NCBI GenBank assembly: GCA_014155875.1
Contig: JACEFZ010002109.1
Span: forward strand, 1 to 64,000
DNA: 64,000 nucleotides
Reading direction: 5' to 3'
Source: Cepaea nemoralis
Taxonomy: Eukaryota > Mollusca > Gastropoda > Stylommatophora > Helicidae
In this document: positions 19,711 to 31,039 of the stretch, piece after piece
Position numbering within the stretch: the first letter of the stretch is position 1
How the letters are laid out: each line of letters begins with the position of its first letter
Translations under genes and position numbers: made by a program
The notes under the pieces: generated by a model
Seen by the model: the letters and a program-made list of their open reading frames with translations, nothing else
What the model was told of the DNA's origin: nothing
The model's database searches: none

Positions 19711-21415
19711 AAGATGGCCGTCATGATCATGTGACAAATTTGCATAAAACATATATATTTATGCCTAACAACCATTCATAACAGTGCTCTGAAAATTTCA
19801 ACACCCTACGTTCAATTTTAAATTTTTAGTGAATTTAATTTGAAAACCAGTCATGTTTTCAAAAATCCGCAAACACCCTTGGTAATCGGAGAAAATAATG
19901 CTCCGGATTGTTGGTCAACAAAGTGTTCCGTGTAAATTAGTGCTCATATTGAGCTTATTTTATTCATTGCCAACCATGTCGCTAACATTTTATAGCTTTT
20001 ACTTTGAAAACATTCACTAAAAAATATGAAAAGATGATGGTTTTAAAACATCATCTAATTATTCTATAAATAGCCATACAAATTCAAGATGGCCGTCATG
20101 ATCATGTGACAAATTTGCATAAAACATATATATTTATGCATAACAACCATTCATAACAGTGCTCTGAAAATTTCAACACCCTACGTTCAATTTTAAATTT
20201 TTAGTGAATTTAATTTGAAAACCAGTCATGTTTTCAAAAATCCGCAAACACCCTTGGTAATCGGAGAAAATAATGCTCCGGATTGTTGGTCAACAAAGTG
20301 TTCCGTGTAAATTAGTGCTCATATTGAGCTTATTTTATTCATTGCCAACCATGTCGCTAACATTTTATAGCTTTTACTTTGAAAACATTCACTAAAAAAT
20401 ATGAAAAGATGATGGTTTTAAAACATCATCTAATTATTCTATAAATAGCCATACAAATTCAAGATGGCCGTCATGATCATGTGACAAATTTGCATAAAAC
20501 ATATATATTTATGCATAACAACCATTCATAACAGTGCTCTGAAAATTTCAACACCCTACGTTCAATTTTAAATTTTTAGTGAATTTAATTTGAAAACCAG
20601 TCATGTTTTCAAAAATCCGCAAACACCCTTGGTAATCGGAGAAAATAATGCTCCGGATTGTTGGTCAACAAAGTGTTCCGTGTAAATTAGTGCTCATATT
20701 GAGCTTATTTTATTCATTGCCAACCATGTCGCTAACATTTTATAGCTTTTACTTTGAAAACATTCACTAAAAAATATGAAAAGATGATGGTTTTAAAACA
20801 TCATCTAATTATTCTATAAATAGCCATACAAATTCAAGATGGCCGTCATGATCATGTGACAAATTTGCATAAAACATATATATTTATGCATAACAACCAT
20901 TCATAACAGTGCTCTGAAAATTTCAACACCCTACGTTCAATTTTAAATTTTTAGTGAATTTAATTTGAAAACCAGTCATGTTTTCAAAAATCCGCAAACA
21001 CCCTTGGTAATCGGAGAAAATAATGCTCCGGATTGTTGGTCAACAAAGTGTTCCGTGTAAATTAGTGCTCATATTGAGCTTATTTTATTCATTGCCAACC
21101 ATGTCGCTAACATTTTATAGCTTTTACTTTGAAAACATTCACTAAAAAATATGAAAAGATGATGGTTTTAAAACATCATCTAATTATTCTATAAATAGCC
21201 ATACAAATTCAAGATGGCCGTCATGATCATGTGACAAATTTGCATAAAACATATATATTTATGCATAACAACCATTCATAACAGTGCTCTGAAAATTTCA
21301 ACACCCTACGTTCGTTTTTAAATTTTTAGTGAATTTAATTTAAAAACTAGTCATTTTTTTAAAAATCCGCAAACACCCTTGGTAATGGGAGACAGTAATG
21401 CTCCGGATTATTGCT
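19711..21415. repeat. 375-bp satellite, four full units and one partial
   Basis: Units start with aagatggccg at 19711, 20086, 20461, 20836 and 21211, spaced by exactly 375. The four full units are identical as far as I can see, except for c/a in atgc(c/a)taac of the first unit. The fifth stops after about 205 bases and is more divergent. Each full unit contains GTTGGTCAACAAAG (nearly the inverse of the piggyBac end at 17659), a YY1-like AAGATGGCCG, and a 23-base near-palindrome gatgatgg...catcatc (20033-20055 in unit 1). There is no coding potential. Confidence 0.97.
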
Positions 21416-21612
21416 CACTGGATTTAGGAGGCCTGGTGTTCCTTGCCAGTGAGAAGTCCTGATCGTTCGGGTCCCATCGACTGACGGACGTCGGTCGCGG
21501 CGATTGGGCAATCTTGAGCATAGCCTACGATGGGTAGCGTTGTGATGTTCTGTTGTGATAATTTGGTGTGTCCAGTGTGTGCCGCGTGGTTACACACCCG
21601 CTTCACACGCGT
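21416..21612. other. Unassigned GC-richer stretch
   Basis: No domain or repeat is recognised. It separates the satellite from the mariner-associated repeat. It is richer in CpG than its surroundings. Confidence 0.4.
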
Positions 21613-21790
21613 GATCCGGGACTGTTTCCGGATCCGGTCAGGGATATGCACTACTGACGAGCTCAAATGAGGGCGAAACTCGAGTATAGTGCTTCCATAT
21701 TGACGTGGATAGGCCTTAGGTTCATACCAGAATGCGATCGGCGTTGCTAGTAGTGGGTTGTGCTCAATATTTAAGTTTCAAATCCCGAAA
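21613..21790 (-). repeat. ~180-bp dispersed repeat, copy 1
   Basis: This is the reverse complement of 27309-27488. It abuts the 3' end of a mariner fragment, and the phrase ggttgtttcgggatttgaaa is shared by both copies. The second copy is a clean insertion with an 11-base target duplication. Confidence 0.75.
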
Positions 21791-22235
21791 CAACCATATA
21801 ATCAATATATAAAAATGATTTATTGCAGCCAAAAGTGAGCCACACATTTACATTATTTCTCAACATAGTCACCATTGACTTCAACACATTTTTGGTTTCG
21901 TGGCACAAGGTTCTTAATTCCAATGTCGTAGAAGTCTGCCGCCAGTGTCTTGAACCATTCATTAACGCCTGTCTGCAGTTTATCATCAATTTCAAACCGC
22001 TGGGATGCCAGCCAATTCTTTAGGTGCATGAAAAGGTGGTAATCACTTGGCGCCAGATCGGGGCTGTAGGGCGGGTGGTCAACAATTTCCCAGTGAAATG
22101 TTTGCAACAATTGAACAGTTCCATATGCGACATGAGGTCGAGCATTATCGTGCAAACGCACAATTCCAGAGGACAGCAACCTACATCTTTTGTTTTGAAT
22201 GGCACGTCTTAAGTTTTATCAGTGTGTCACATTAA
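21791..22235 (-). pseudogene. mariner (DD34D) transposase C-terminal fragment
   Basis: Frame 22179-21853 on the minus strand encodes LHDNARPHV, then HPPYSPDLAPSDYHLF, and ends CVEVNGDYVEK with a stop. Exactly 34 residues separate the second catalytic D (HDN) from the third (SDY), which is the mariner signature. The first catalytic D and the DNA-binding domain are missing, because homology stops near 22200. It is not functional. Confidence 0.9.
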
Positions 22236-23399
22236 GATTTGGCATTAACTCCCATTAACAAGCCCTTTTTTGTCCCAGAAAACAGTGGCCATGAATTTCT
22301 GCAGCACTGTTGTTTTTTGCTAGCAAAAAACGGATCACAGCACGAACCTCACAGCTGGTCGGGAGTATTTATTTTTGCACTCATTAGTAAATCACTCACA
22401 GCGCCGCATCAAACAAGATTTCGACAGTGAAAAAATAGGCACACAGCTAGCTAATGAACCACATAAACATACTGCATATGCACATTTCTGTTTTCCATCT
22501 ATGTTTGTCGGTATGGTCAAAACGGGACTTACTTAAAAAACATGCCTCGTATATGGTAAGCATTACTTCAGTTTTATTGTGGAACCTTACGAAGATCACT
22601 GAACGGCTGCACAATCACGCAAACTGGGTATGTGGTGTTTCAGGATCAACCAAGTTGTCCTAACACCATATTTATTGGAAGAGGGACAGGAAAATGAGGG
22701 AAGACCAAATTATTAACATATGGATTCTCTTTCTACTTTTCCTTATCATCCACTCTTGTTCAAGCAATGACAACACACGTCTCATGTTTGGGATGTATGT
22801 TGTAGCTGAGAGTTTGTGGGACTGTCAAATAGCTTTCGTGTGAATGTTTGCCTTTATGGGATAATGTCCATATTTGTGGGCCAATGTCTGTCATGTGATT
22901 GATGAAACATGATGCAGTTCATGGTTTTCTTTTCGTTCGCTTGAAAGCTGATTGTCTGTAAACGCAATGCTTTCTCTTGTATAAACTTTCCAGTCTTGTT
23001 AGTTCACTCAATGTACCTGTCAAGTTTATCCTCCACTGTTGTTTCTCTAGGCCAGATAGTATTGCCTAGATATGTTGTATTCGAGGCTAGTCTTATATTA
23101 TGTGATCTGCTGTCTGCGGCGCTAATCCACATGTGCATGCGGCCGATTTGCCAATTTTGTATATATTTGGTTGCATAATTGTTTGTGTCCCATTCTGAGG
23201 CACAGAATAATTATTTGTTCTTATCTGCCCATCAAATGATAATCATTTTATTTTGTTGATGACACTACATATGGCAATCTTGAAGGATATATTCGTCTGT
23301 CTGTTCTGCATTTTTAGAAGCACAATGTAACAAACTATCCTCTGTCAAGTGGATCAGTCCATGCTAAACAAGGTAAGAACTGTGGAGGTTGACAGCGAA
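22236..23399. other. Unassigned non-coding stretch
   Basis: No domain, array or structured repeat was recognised on either strand. Open frames here are short and lack conserved motifs. Confidence 0.5.
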
Positions 23400-23646
23400 C
23401 TATGGGTCGCTTAAAAGTCGTCAGGGTCGACTTCATTGCACCGGGTTTTTATCCCATATGGCTCGGTCTCTTTCCGCAGTACGGAAAGCGTCGCACACAA
23501 AGCACGAACTCCGTAGCTTTTAGCGACGACACATGGGAGTCTCCGAAACATTTAACTCGTAAACCGAAGGATGCGGCCCGGAATCGAACCCACAACCTTC
23601 GGCTCACACGTCAAACGGCTTGACCACTTCGCCACAGAGACTCCCA
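23400..23646 (-). repeat. tRNA-derived SINE
   Basis: On the minus strand, A box TGGCGAAGTGG (23634-23624) and B box GGTTCGATTCC (23590-23580) both fit the RNA polymerase III consensus at tRNA-like spacing. The tRNA-like head is followed by a tRNA-unrelated body. The head is enclosed by a perfect 10-base inverted pair (23534-23543 with 23637-23646). Confidence 0.8.
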
Positions 23647-24075
23647 CTATGGGAACTATGGGTGGTGTGATGAAGCTATGGGGTTGATATGATACTTTGG
23701 GGGATGAGATGTTGCTATGGGGGTTAAGATGTTTTTGTGTGGGTTGGGATGATGCTATGAGGGTTGTAATGTTGCTATGGGGGATGTGATGTTATGATGG
23801 TTGAGATGATGCTATGGAGGGTGAGATGAAGCTATGGGGGTTGAGATTATGCAATGGGGAAATGAGATGATGCTATGGGGCATTGAGACTATGCTATGGG
23901 GGTGGGAGATGAGGAAATGAGATCATGCTATATGGGTTGAGAGCATGCTATGGGGATGGAGATGAAAATATGAAGGTTGGGATGATGCTATGGGGAAATT
24001 AAATGATGCTATTTGGATTGAGATGATGCCATGGAGGCTGAGACAAAACTATGGGGGTTGGGATGAAACTGTTTG
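23647..24075. repeat. G-rich ~20-bp minisatellite
   Basis: Imperfect units of the type atgctatgggggttgagatg recur about 20 times. Units vary in length and in the number of Gs. The plus strand is strongly G-rich with many GGGG runs. Confidence 0.9.
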
Positions 24076-24866
24076 GTTGCAATAAAACAAATTGGGTGAT
24101 TGACAGGTAGTATTTGACTCACACTGAGCACCTATGAACCTCTCCGGAGTGCAATGAAGATACCCCAACTGATAACTGATTTGACTCACAACCAAAAGAG
24201 AGAGAAAGAGGGAGAGTTTGTTGCTGCCCAAGCCAAATGTAAACAAGGTAAGATCTATGGACGCTGAAATGCAAACTTCAGGACAGAGGCAGACTGTCTG
24301 ACGAGTACTTATTGGCCAGACAAACTAGAGAGAAGTTTGTTACTGCCCTACCAAACATCTCTGTGTGTGATAGTTGTCATTAATTGTTTTGCTATTCAAG
24401 AACAAAGGCAAAGAGACAAACACATGTATCACAACTTATTGTTTACTTGTTGAAATTATTTATTCAGTTTTCAACTTTTGACTTGTCATTGCCTGTGTAG
24501 TAATACAGCTGACTCATAATTTGGCTTTGATAAATAAAATATACACAGCCTTTTAAAATAATGTTCGTATTCAGTTTTCTTATTGATTGTTGTCTAGCCA
24601 GCCCCAGGAGGATGAAGTGTGTTTTCTCCTCCATAGTTGATGTTCACCATAGGAGTTTGAGAAGCCTAAGCTTGATTTCTAACACCAGCTCTGGTGCCTT
24701 TTATTCCATTGAACATGTGTCTGCTTAGGGTAGCCTTAACTTCTATCTTGATGTCTTCTTGGTCTTCCAGTGGCTGAAAATCCAAATCTGTTGTTTTGTG
24801 TGCTCTTATCTGTACTAACAAGGTTTTATGCTCATAAGATGTACCAACAAATGAGTTGTCTCATGA
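24076..24866. other. Unassigned non-coding stretch
   Basis: A phrase like agagagaagtttgttactgccc occurs twice (about 24210 and 24330), suggesting an old local duplication. Nothing else is recognised. Confidence 0.45.
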
Positions 24867-25025
24867 TAAGATTGGTGCTGTAGCGAAGGGGTTACGAACG
24901 CCATTCTGAATCTTGCATACCGCGTTCCAAACACAGCTCTTGGTGATTTGGAAGCTGACCGCCTTGCGCTGGTTTTTATGCAATGGTGTGAGTGCCGGTC
25001 ATTTAGAAAGCAATGGCAAACTACT
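24867..25025 (+). repeat. tRNA-derived SINE, family S, copy 1
   Basis: A box TAGCGAAGGGG lies at 24881-24891, a degenerate B box (cgttccaaac) about 45 bases later, and the family core agaaagcaatggcaaactac near 24997-25017. Further family members are at 26225-26412, 32824-33290, 54265-54500 and 60630-60860. Confidence 0.8.
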
Positions 25026-25262
25026 GAACATAATCAATCAATCAATCATGTCCCATGCCGGAAAGCGTGGGCGGTCATGATTCGCCATTTCACTCGATCA
25101 CCAGAGTCGTGGATCAGCTCAGTGTTCCTGTCTCGTCCATGCCATGTGGCCAAGCCATCCAGGTATTTTCCTCTCGGTCTTCCTCTTGGTCTGTTCCCTT
25201 CGATCTTGCCAGTTGTCACTAAGTTCTCCAGTCCATTTCTTCTCATAACATGTCCCAACTGA
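25024..25262 (-). mobile_element. RTE-type LINE 3' fragment with (ATTG)n tail
   Basis: The minus strand encodes MRRNGLENL followed by RGRPRGKYLDGLATWHGRDR, the C-terminal tail of RTE-like LINE polyproteins. It ends in tandem ATTG repeats (25024-25045). It is closely similar to the nested copy at 27683-28196. Confidence 0.85.
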
Positions 25263-25379
25263 ACATAAACTTGCCAAGAAATCAAAAACAGCAAAAATAA
25301 TACTGGGATTGATTTCGACCTCCTGTAGGGGATATCCATCTAACTTAACATGATGAAACAGGATCACTGTATCATGCAT
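25263..25379. other. Short unassigned joint
   Basis: A SINE-tail-like phrase (aacttgccaagaaatcaaaaacagc) overlaps its start; otherwise nothing is recognised. Confidence 0.4.
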
Positions 25380-25565
25380 ATCACATTTCTGATGCTGTTT
25401 CACACACTGCCACTTCTGACAGCTCCAGCAGTCTTTCTGAAACATGAGTTGAGTCCAGAACCAACAGCACAGCACTGCACTCAGGCCATTCCCATACGTA
25501 CTCCGTCGATATCTTCAACAGCCAGTGAAGAGTTCCAATACTAATGGTACCATTTGCAGTCTGAT
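25380..25565 (-). pseudogene. LINE C-terminal fragment
   Basis: The minus strand encodes TISIGTLHWLLKISTEYVW followed by EWPEC. This matches a segment at about 33855-33950 (TISSMTLRWLLNEGTEHVW, then ECPEC) that follows an RNase H-type LINE fragment. It is therefore a second copy of that LINE's C-terminal region. It is short and isolated. Confidence 0.6.
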
Positions 25566-26216
25566 TATGTCTCCCTGTTCTCGAGCATGTCATCTCACAT
25601 GTGATGATTGTTCTGTTGGGATGTTGATAGGGCCATGGTTTGATATTGATAGCAACGTGGTAGAAGAAATATGTGTACTTCTGTCGCCTGACTAGCATTG
25701 AAATCTTTGGATGTTTGAGTAGAGGTGACAGCTGATAAATCATTGCTGTTTGTCTGTTGGCTTGTGAAGACTTTGTCAACCTTATGTGTGGGCTTTCACC
25801 TAACGTTAAATTGTGGTTTTATTCCTACCATTTAACTGATTCAATGTCATGGTATGATAAATCGTCTTATTCAAACTTTCCGTAACTGCCACGGGCTTAT
25901 AAATCACACTATAGTTCAAATATCAATAAAGTAGTTTTTCCTATACAATCCTCTTTTAACTTTAAATATAATACAACATGCCTGCAACAACTTTTAAGTC
26001 ATAACTGTAACACACGCCTACTTCTCGCGAGGAGTGGGTCAGAGTGCCAGCGGAGCAGTTAGACTTATGCAGAGTTACAATCACATACGATTGTGAAAAT
26101 CAACGCAAGTCCATCTGCTCCTAAATGTCCTGCTGCTGACTTCAAGCTCGGTATGTCCTGATTATGAAACTGCGTTCACTAATCCTAAACTACCCACCGA
26201 CTTCCTGCCATGTTAG
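25566..26216. other. Unassigned non-coding stretch
   Basis: No recognisable domain or repeat was found on either strand. Confidence 0.45.
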
Positions 26217-26420
26217 CTAGTTGCATAACCTTTGCAGGACGCAGCAGTCAACGCCATAAATTTTTGTTGTTGGTTGTTTGTGATTTCTCGGCAAGTTTAC
26301 GTTAAGTAGTTTGCCATTGCTTTCTGAACGACCAGCACTCATACCACTGTAAAGAAACCAACACAAGGCGGTCTGCTTCCAAATCACTTGCATTCGTAAC
26401 CCCTTCGCCACATACCAACA
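26217..26420 (-). repeat. tRNA-derived SINE, family S, copy 2
   Basis: On the minus strand a tRNA-like head (ATGTGGCGAAGGGGTTACG) is followed by the core gaaagcaatggcaaac and a tail with gttgactgctgcgtcctgc. It parallels copies at 24867 and 60630. Confidence 0.8.
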
Positions 26421-26434
26421 GATAATTACCTTTA

Positions 26435-26516
26435 CAAGGAGAATTCATTATTTCTCCATAGCAAACCGCAGTAGACAAGGAGAATTCATTATTTCTCCAT
26501 AGCAAACCGCAGTAGA
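26435..26516. repeat. 41-bp tandem duplication
   Basis: Two perfect copies of a 41-base unit beginning caaggagaattcattatt start at 26435 and 26476. Confidence 0.9.
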
Positions 26517-27308
26517 CAAGGAAACACAATAAAAATGACAAACACGAGTATGCTGAGATAAATAAAGAAATAAGAGATAAATATATGAAGGCAAAAGAAA
26601 GTTGGTTAAACGAGCAATGTAAAAAATAATTGAATTAAATTCAAATAAAGATCAAAAAAGAATGCACAGAAAAATCAGTGAGCTCACAGGAAGAAACATA
26701 AGAATAAATACAGGGTGATTGAAATTAAAAACAGGAAAGATACTATTGGAGGAAGGTGCTATAATTTAAGAGGTGGAATGAGTATATAAGATAATTATAT
26801 AATGGAGAAAGGGAAGAATTAACAGAAGAAAGTAACTTAGAAGGCCCACCTAGTCTAAAAGAAGAAGTCGCTGACGCTATGAAACATATGAAGAAAGGAA
26901 AAACAACTGCGCCAGATACAGTAGAAGATTACACTATTACAGTAGAAGAATGAGAAGTATTGGGAGAAGTTGGGGTAGATATATTAACCAAAATGCTGAA
27001 TGATATCTACAACAGTGGATAATTACCGAGCGATATGCTGAAATCTGTATTTATAGCAATACCAAAGAGACCAGGAGCAATTGAATGCGAAAATTTTCGT
27101 ACAGTTAACCTCATAAAACATGTCAGTAAGCTTCTACTCAGATTTATAATGAGAAGAACAAGAAAGAAAATAAAAATGGAAATAAATGAAGAAATGTATG
27201 GTGTTATGGAAGGAACGGGTACAAACAATGCAATATATATATTACGAACACTAATAGAAAGATCAATAGAGAAACAGAGAGACATATATTTCTGCTTCAT
27301 TTGATTAT

Positions 27309-27488
27309 TGAATATGTGGTTGTTTCGGGATTTGAAATTTAAATATTGAGCACAACCCACTACTGGCAACGCCGATCGCATTCTGGTATGAACCTAAGGC
27401 CCATCCACGTCAATATGGAAGCACTATACGCGAGTTTCGCCCTCATTTGAGCTCGTCAGTAGTGCATATCCCTGACCGAATCCGGAAA
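27309..27488 (+). mobile_element. 180-bp repeat inserted in RTE LINE, with 11-bp target duplication
   Basis: The direct repeat catttgattat flanks the segment at 27298-27308 and 27489-27499. The RT coding continues across it, from ...CFI to DYTKAFDKV. The inserted sequence is the inverse of 21613-21790 and has no coding potential. A SINE or short non-autonomous element is likely; no poly(A) tail is visible. Confidence 0.88.
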
Positions 27489-27682
27489 CATTTGATTATA
27501 CCAAGGCGTTTGATAAAGTAAAATATGATGAGCCGATAAAATGTTTGGAACATATCAACATTGATGAAATATTTAGGAATAATAAAGAATATATACTGAA
27601 ACCAAGTAGCAGCAATTAAAATGGAAATAAAGACGGTGGTACGACAGGGGTGTGTCTTGTCACCCGATCTCTTCTCACTATA

Positions 27683-28196
27683 TCAATTAATCATATGCCA
27701 TGCCCGAAATCGTGGGCGGTCATGACTCGCCATTTCACTAGATCACCAGCGTCGTGGATCAGCTCAGTGTTCCTGTCTCGTCCATGTTATGTGGCCAAGC
27801 CATCCAGGTATTTTCCTCTCGGTCTTCCTCTTGGTCTGTTCCCTTCGATCTTGCCAGTTGTCATCAAGTTCTCCAATCCATTTCTTCTCATAACATGTCC
27901 AAAAAATTGTGACCGTCTACGTCTAATTTTTCTAATCAATTTTCGATTTTCATTTGTCTCCTGTAGTACTTGGTCATTGGTTTTTCTGTCTGTCCATGGT
28001 ATTCTTTGCATTTTTCTCAGAAACCACATTTCTGCAGCCATCAGATGTTTTTCAGCTTGACTGCACATTGTCCAAGTTTCACATCCATACAAAAGAAGAG
28101 GCTCTATGTATCCCCTCAACACGCTTTTTCTCGTTTCAATTGACATTTTTTTTTATTGGTCAGAATGTTTTTCATCTCGCTAAAGGCTACTTTCGC
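27683..28196 (-). mobile_element. 5'-truncated RTE LINE nested antisense, with 8-bp target duplication
   Basis: The 8-base repeat cactatat occurs at 27675-27682 and 28197-28204. Removing the insert restores the host LINE's LFSLYS...AIMREI continuity. On the minus strand it encodes RGYIEPLLLYGCETWTMC, then FFGHVMRRNGL, then RPRGRPRGKYLDGLATWHG. It is a different subfamily from its host, and its 3' end has an ATTAATTG-type tail (27683-27693). Confidence 0.9.
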
Positions 28197-29239
28197 CACT
28201 ATATAGCAAAGCAATAATGAGAGAGATCAAAGAGAAGCCAGGAATATTTATCGGAGGATTTAATATAAATAATATACGCCATGCAGATGACACAGTATTG
28301 GTGGCGGTAATGCAACAGACCTACAACAATTGTTGGGAATTGCAGTAACAGAGAGTGCACAGAAAGGACTCTCCTTGAATATCAAGAAAACAGTAACAAT
28401 GGTGATATCAAAGAAAATGGTGACATCAAAATGTGACATAGAAATAGAAGGGAAAATTCTTAACCAAGTGAATAATTTTAGATACCTAGGGGCATTTATA
28501 ACATCAGATGGAAGATGTACAACAGAGATTAGGAGCAGAATAGGGCAGGCACAAGCCGAATTTCAGAAAATGAAGAGTATCTTATGCAATAAGTCGCTAT
28601 CAATGAATATAAGAAAGAGAGTGCTAAAATGCTGTATGGAACCAGTTTTGCCGTATGGCAGCGAAATCTTGGAATGTAAATGAAAAAAAAAATTTGGAAG
28701 AACTTGGAAGCAACAGAGATATGATTTTTAAGACGAATGTTGCGAATTCCTTGGACTGCCAGAGTAATTAACAACGATTGCCTGAAAGAGGCTAATGAAA
28801 CTAAAACATTATATACAACAATAAGAAGGAGACAAAGAGCTTTCTTTGGTCTTTTGATGAGAAGAGAGGAATTGAAGAACATGGTGACAACTGGAAAGAT
28901 CGAGAGGAAGAGAGGCAGAGGGAGACCAAGAGAAATTATGCTGGACGGATTGAGACGGTGGCATGGAGGAATATCATCAGCAGAGTTGATCCAGAACACC
29001 AAAGACCGAGATCTGTGGAGAGCCATGAACGCCTACACCAGCCGGCAGGACACTTGATGACGATGATGATGACTCTATATATCTTTGGAGGTAGTGGTGC
29101 TTTCTAATGATTTATAGCACAACATTTCTTCAGCACAATAACTTTTATCAATATATCTTACGTAAGTTATAAGTAGATGGGTGTTTCGGACGCAGGACAT
29201 CTTGCTTATGATCGAGAGGTTTTGCTGAAGGTTGTTATG

Positions 29240-29880
29240 GGATCAAGGTTCTGCAAAGGAAATGCTACTGAATGAATGAATAAATGAAGTTATAAGTACG
29301 GCTTCACTGTCTCTCAAAGTTGATTCATCCATTTGCATCGAGAATCTTCTTGTTTTCAGCTTTTCAACAATTTGTATTTCAATATCCTCACTCATTTCGT
29401 CTATTCTTCTGCTAACAGTGTTGTTACTTAGTGGCATAGTTGTATCGTCTTTGTCATCTTTTTCGAGAACCGTTTTTAGAAATGCTGATATTGATGGTTT
29501 GATTAAATTCTCCCTTATAGTATGACATTTCCCAGATTTAGCGATGAGTAATGAAGTTTGATAACTAGCCTCAAGAGTACGATTGATAGTTGTATTATGA
29601 GCAGTACATAGAGACTTTAATGTTACTCTTTTTTTCAAAATGTTTCTTTAAAGTTTAAAGTAATTACAATCTGAAATTGATATGAGCATTATGTTTCGCC
29701 TTCAAATGTGCGTCAAGACGATCTTGTTTCATTGATTCGTTGGTCAAGCATTGTTGGCATAAAAGACAATTGGGTGACCGTTCATCGTGGACAGAGGGTA
29801 TGAAACCAGATGTAATATATTCCTCCGAATACTGACGAATGATTTACTTGCTTTCACCATTAATTTCACCATGGGCTGAA
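29240..29880 (-). pseudogene. hAT-type transposase relic (ZBED5-like)
   Basis: The minus strand encodes a BED-like finger remnant (CLLCQQCLTNESMKQDRLDA followed by HL...H; 29790-29690), a frame break near 29640, and then LCTAHNTTINRTLEASYQTS, RENLIKPSISAFLKTVL, NTVSRRIDEMSEDIE and FSMQMDEST (29640-29300). These match the pattern of ZBED5-type domesticated or active hAT transposases. Only the first third of the protein remains. The end at about 29270 is abrupt, within the RNase H-like catalytic domain after its first acidic residue. Confidence 0.75.
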
Positions 29881-30600
29881 AGAAATATATATTAGATCAA
29901 TTAAAAACTAAAATAATAATAATAATAATAATAATATGACCTGGAGTAAACGTAGACTAAAAATGGATATTTAAATATGTATGGAACAATTACCTTACCG
30001 CGAAAAAACATACTTTTTCATTTGACAAATTTTTCTGGAAAAATTATGCTTCTAAAACTGAAATTAATAAAAAAAAATTACCATTTGGATTTACATACCA
30101 TTTATATATCACTTATATTTATACAATGTATATATTTTTTTTTAAACAACGGGACTTTTACAACAATTTAACGGACGCTTATTTAAAATTAACACCAACG
30201 GTGAATGCTGAGGGTTACTGCGAAACACTGCAGAAACTGAGATCCCGGCACTAAGCATTTAGCGCCATTCAGAACAAATAGCGCGAAATGCTTAATGCCT
30301 GCCCAGTATAACCAGTAGTTCAACTCTAACGTCTAACAATTAAATCACAGCTGCTAACAAGGCGGACAGAAGTTACTAATACTGGACGTTTACCCAGCTC
30401 GAGTAGCGACTGAGAGTCGCCATACGGTTAACTTAAAATCTGGAAGAGTCCATTTTCGAATTGCCCCCTTAACAATCGAATTCGCTGTCGGGCGTGGGCC
30501 CCTCGTTGAGAAACACTGGATTAGAGGGAGAAATGGCACTTTAAGTTGTCCCAGGGATAGGAGTGGTAAGTCTAGATTACCTCGAAGAAACCCTGCTCAA
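29881..30600. other. Unassigned AT-rich stretch
   Basis: It includes a short (AAT)n microsatellite at about 29909-29937. No gene or known repeat is recognised. Confidence 0.5.
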
Positions 30601-30900
30601 AGTTCAAAATGAGGTCTGGTCTACACTCTATGATTGTGGTAATGAGGTCTCACTTACATCCTAAGACTTGTAATGTGGTCTCAGTCTATTACACCATAAG
30701 AATGTGGTATCTTCTTCTGAGTTCATCCGGAGTCTTTTGGACATGATTACGGTGTGCTTGTTTACAGCAGAGCGTTCTTGTAATGTAAGTGCGACACATC
30801 CAACTTTTACCGGGGACTCGACTGTAACCTCAGTCTGTGTTTTCTTCATCTTAAGATTGTGGTAATGCGGTCTCAGTCTGTGTGGTCTACGTCTTTAGAG
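30600..30900. repeat. Decayed gtctcagtct repeats with dispersed tail repeat copy 3
   Basis: The phrase aatg(t/a/c)ggtctcagtct recurs at about 30640, 30670 and 30865. Between them (30720-30825) lies a diverged copy of the 11835-11945 tail repeat, preceded by cttcttctg, inserted into or beside the array. Confidence 0.65.
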
Positions 30901-31039
30901 GGAATTGTCCGCAAAGGAGACGGTGACAACAATTAAAACTGTCCGCTAAACCTCATGCCATGCCCTAGAACAGCTGATGGTCTAATACTTCACATCCCAA
31001 ACAGCAGTTTTTGCTCTTTTATTACCACATGTGTAGGGA

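Larger units (their letters stand above)
26560..29075 (+). mobile_element. RTE-like LINE with two nested insertions
   Basis: The plus strand encodes RT pieces in order: KSVFIAIPKRPGAIECENF and RTVNLIKHVSKLL (27035-27170), DYTKAFDKV (27496-27525), RQGCVLSPD (27637-27663), RHADDTVLVA (28275-28305), NNFRYLGAFITSDGR (28465-28515), and a C-terminal domain ending RGRPREIMLDGL...DRDLWRAMNAY (28910-29035). A TGATGATGA-type tail follows the stop (29056-29075). This is the usual 3' terminus of RTE-like elements. The endonuclease is missing (5' truncated). Frame breaks occur near 26940, 27300 and 28690, apart from the insertions at 27309-27488 and 27683-28196. Confidence 0.88.

Noticed and set aside
23563..23646. 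A functional tRNA gene on the minus strand
   Set aside because: A and B boxes are good, but the acceptor and T stems cannot be formed at normal tRNA length; a SINE head fits better.
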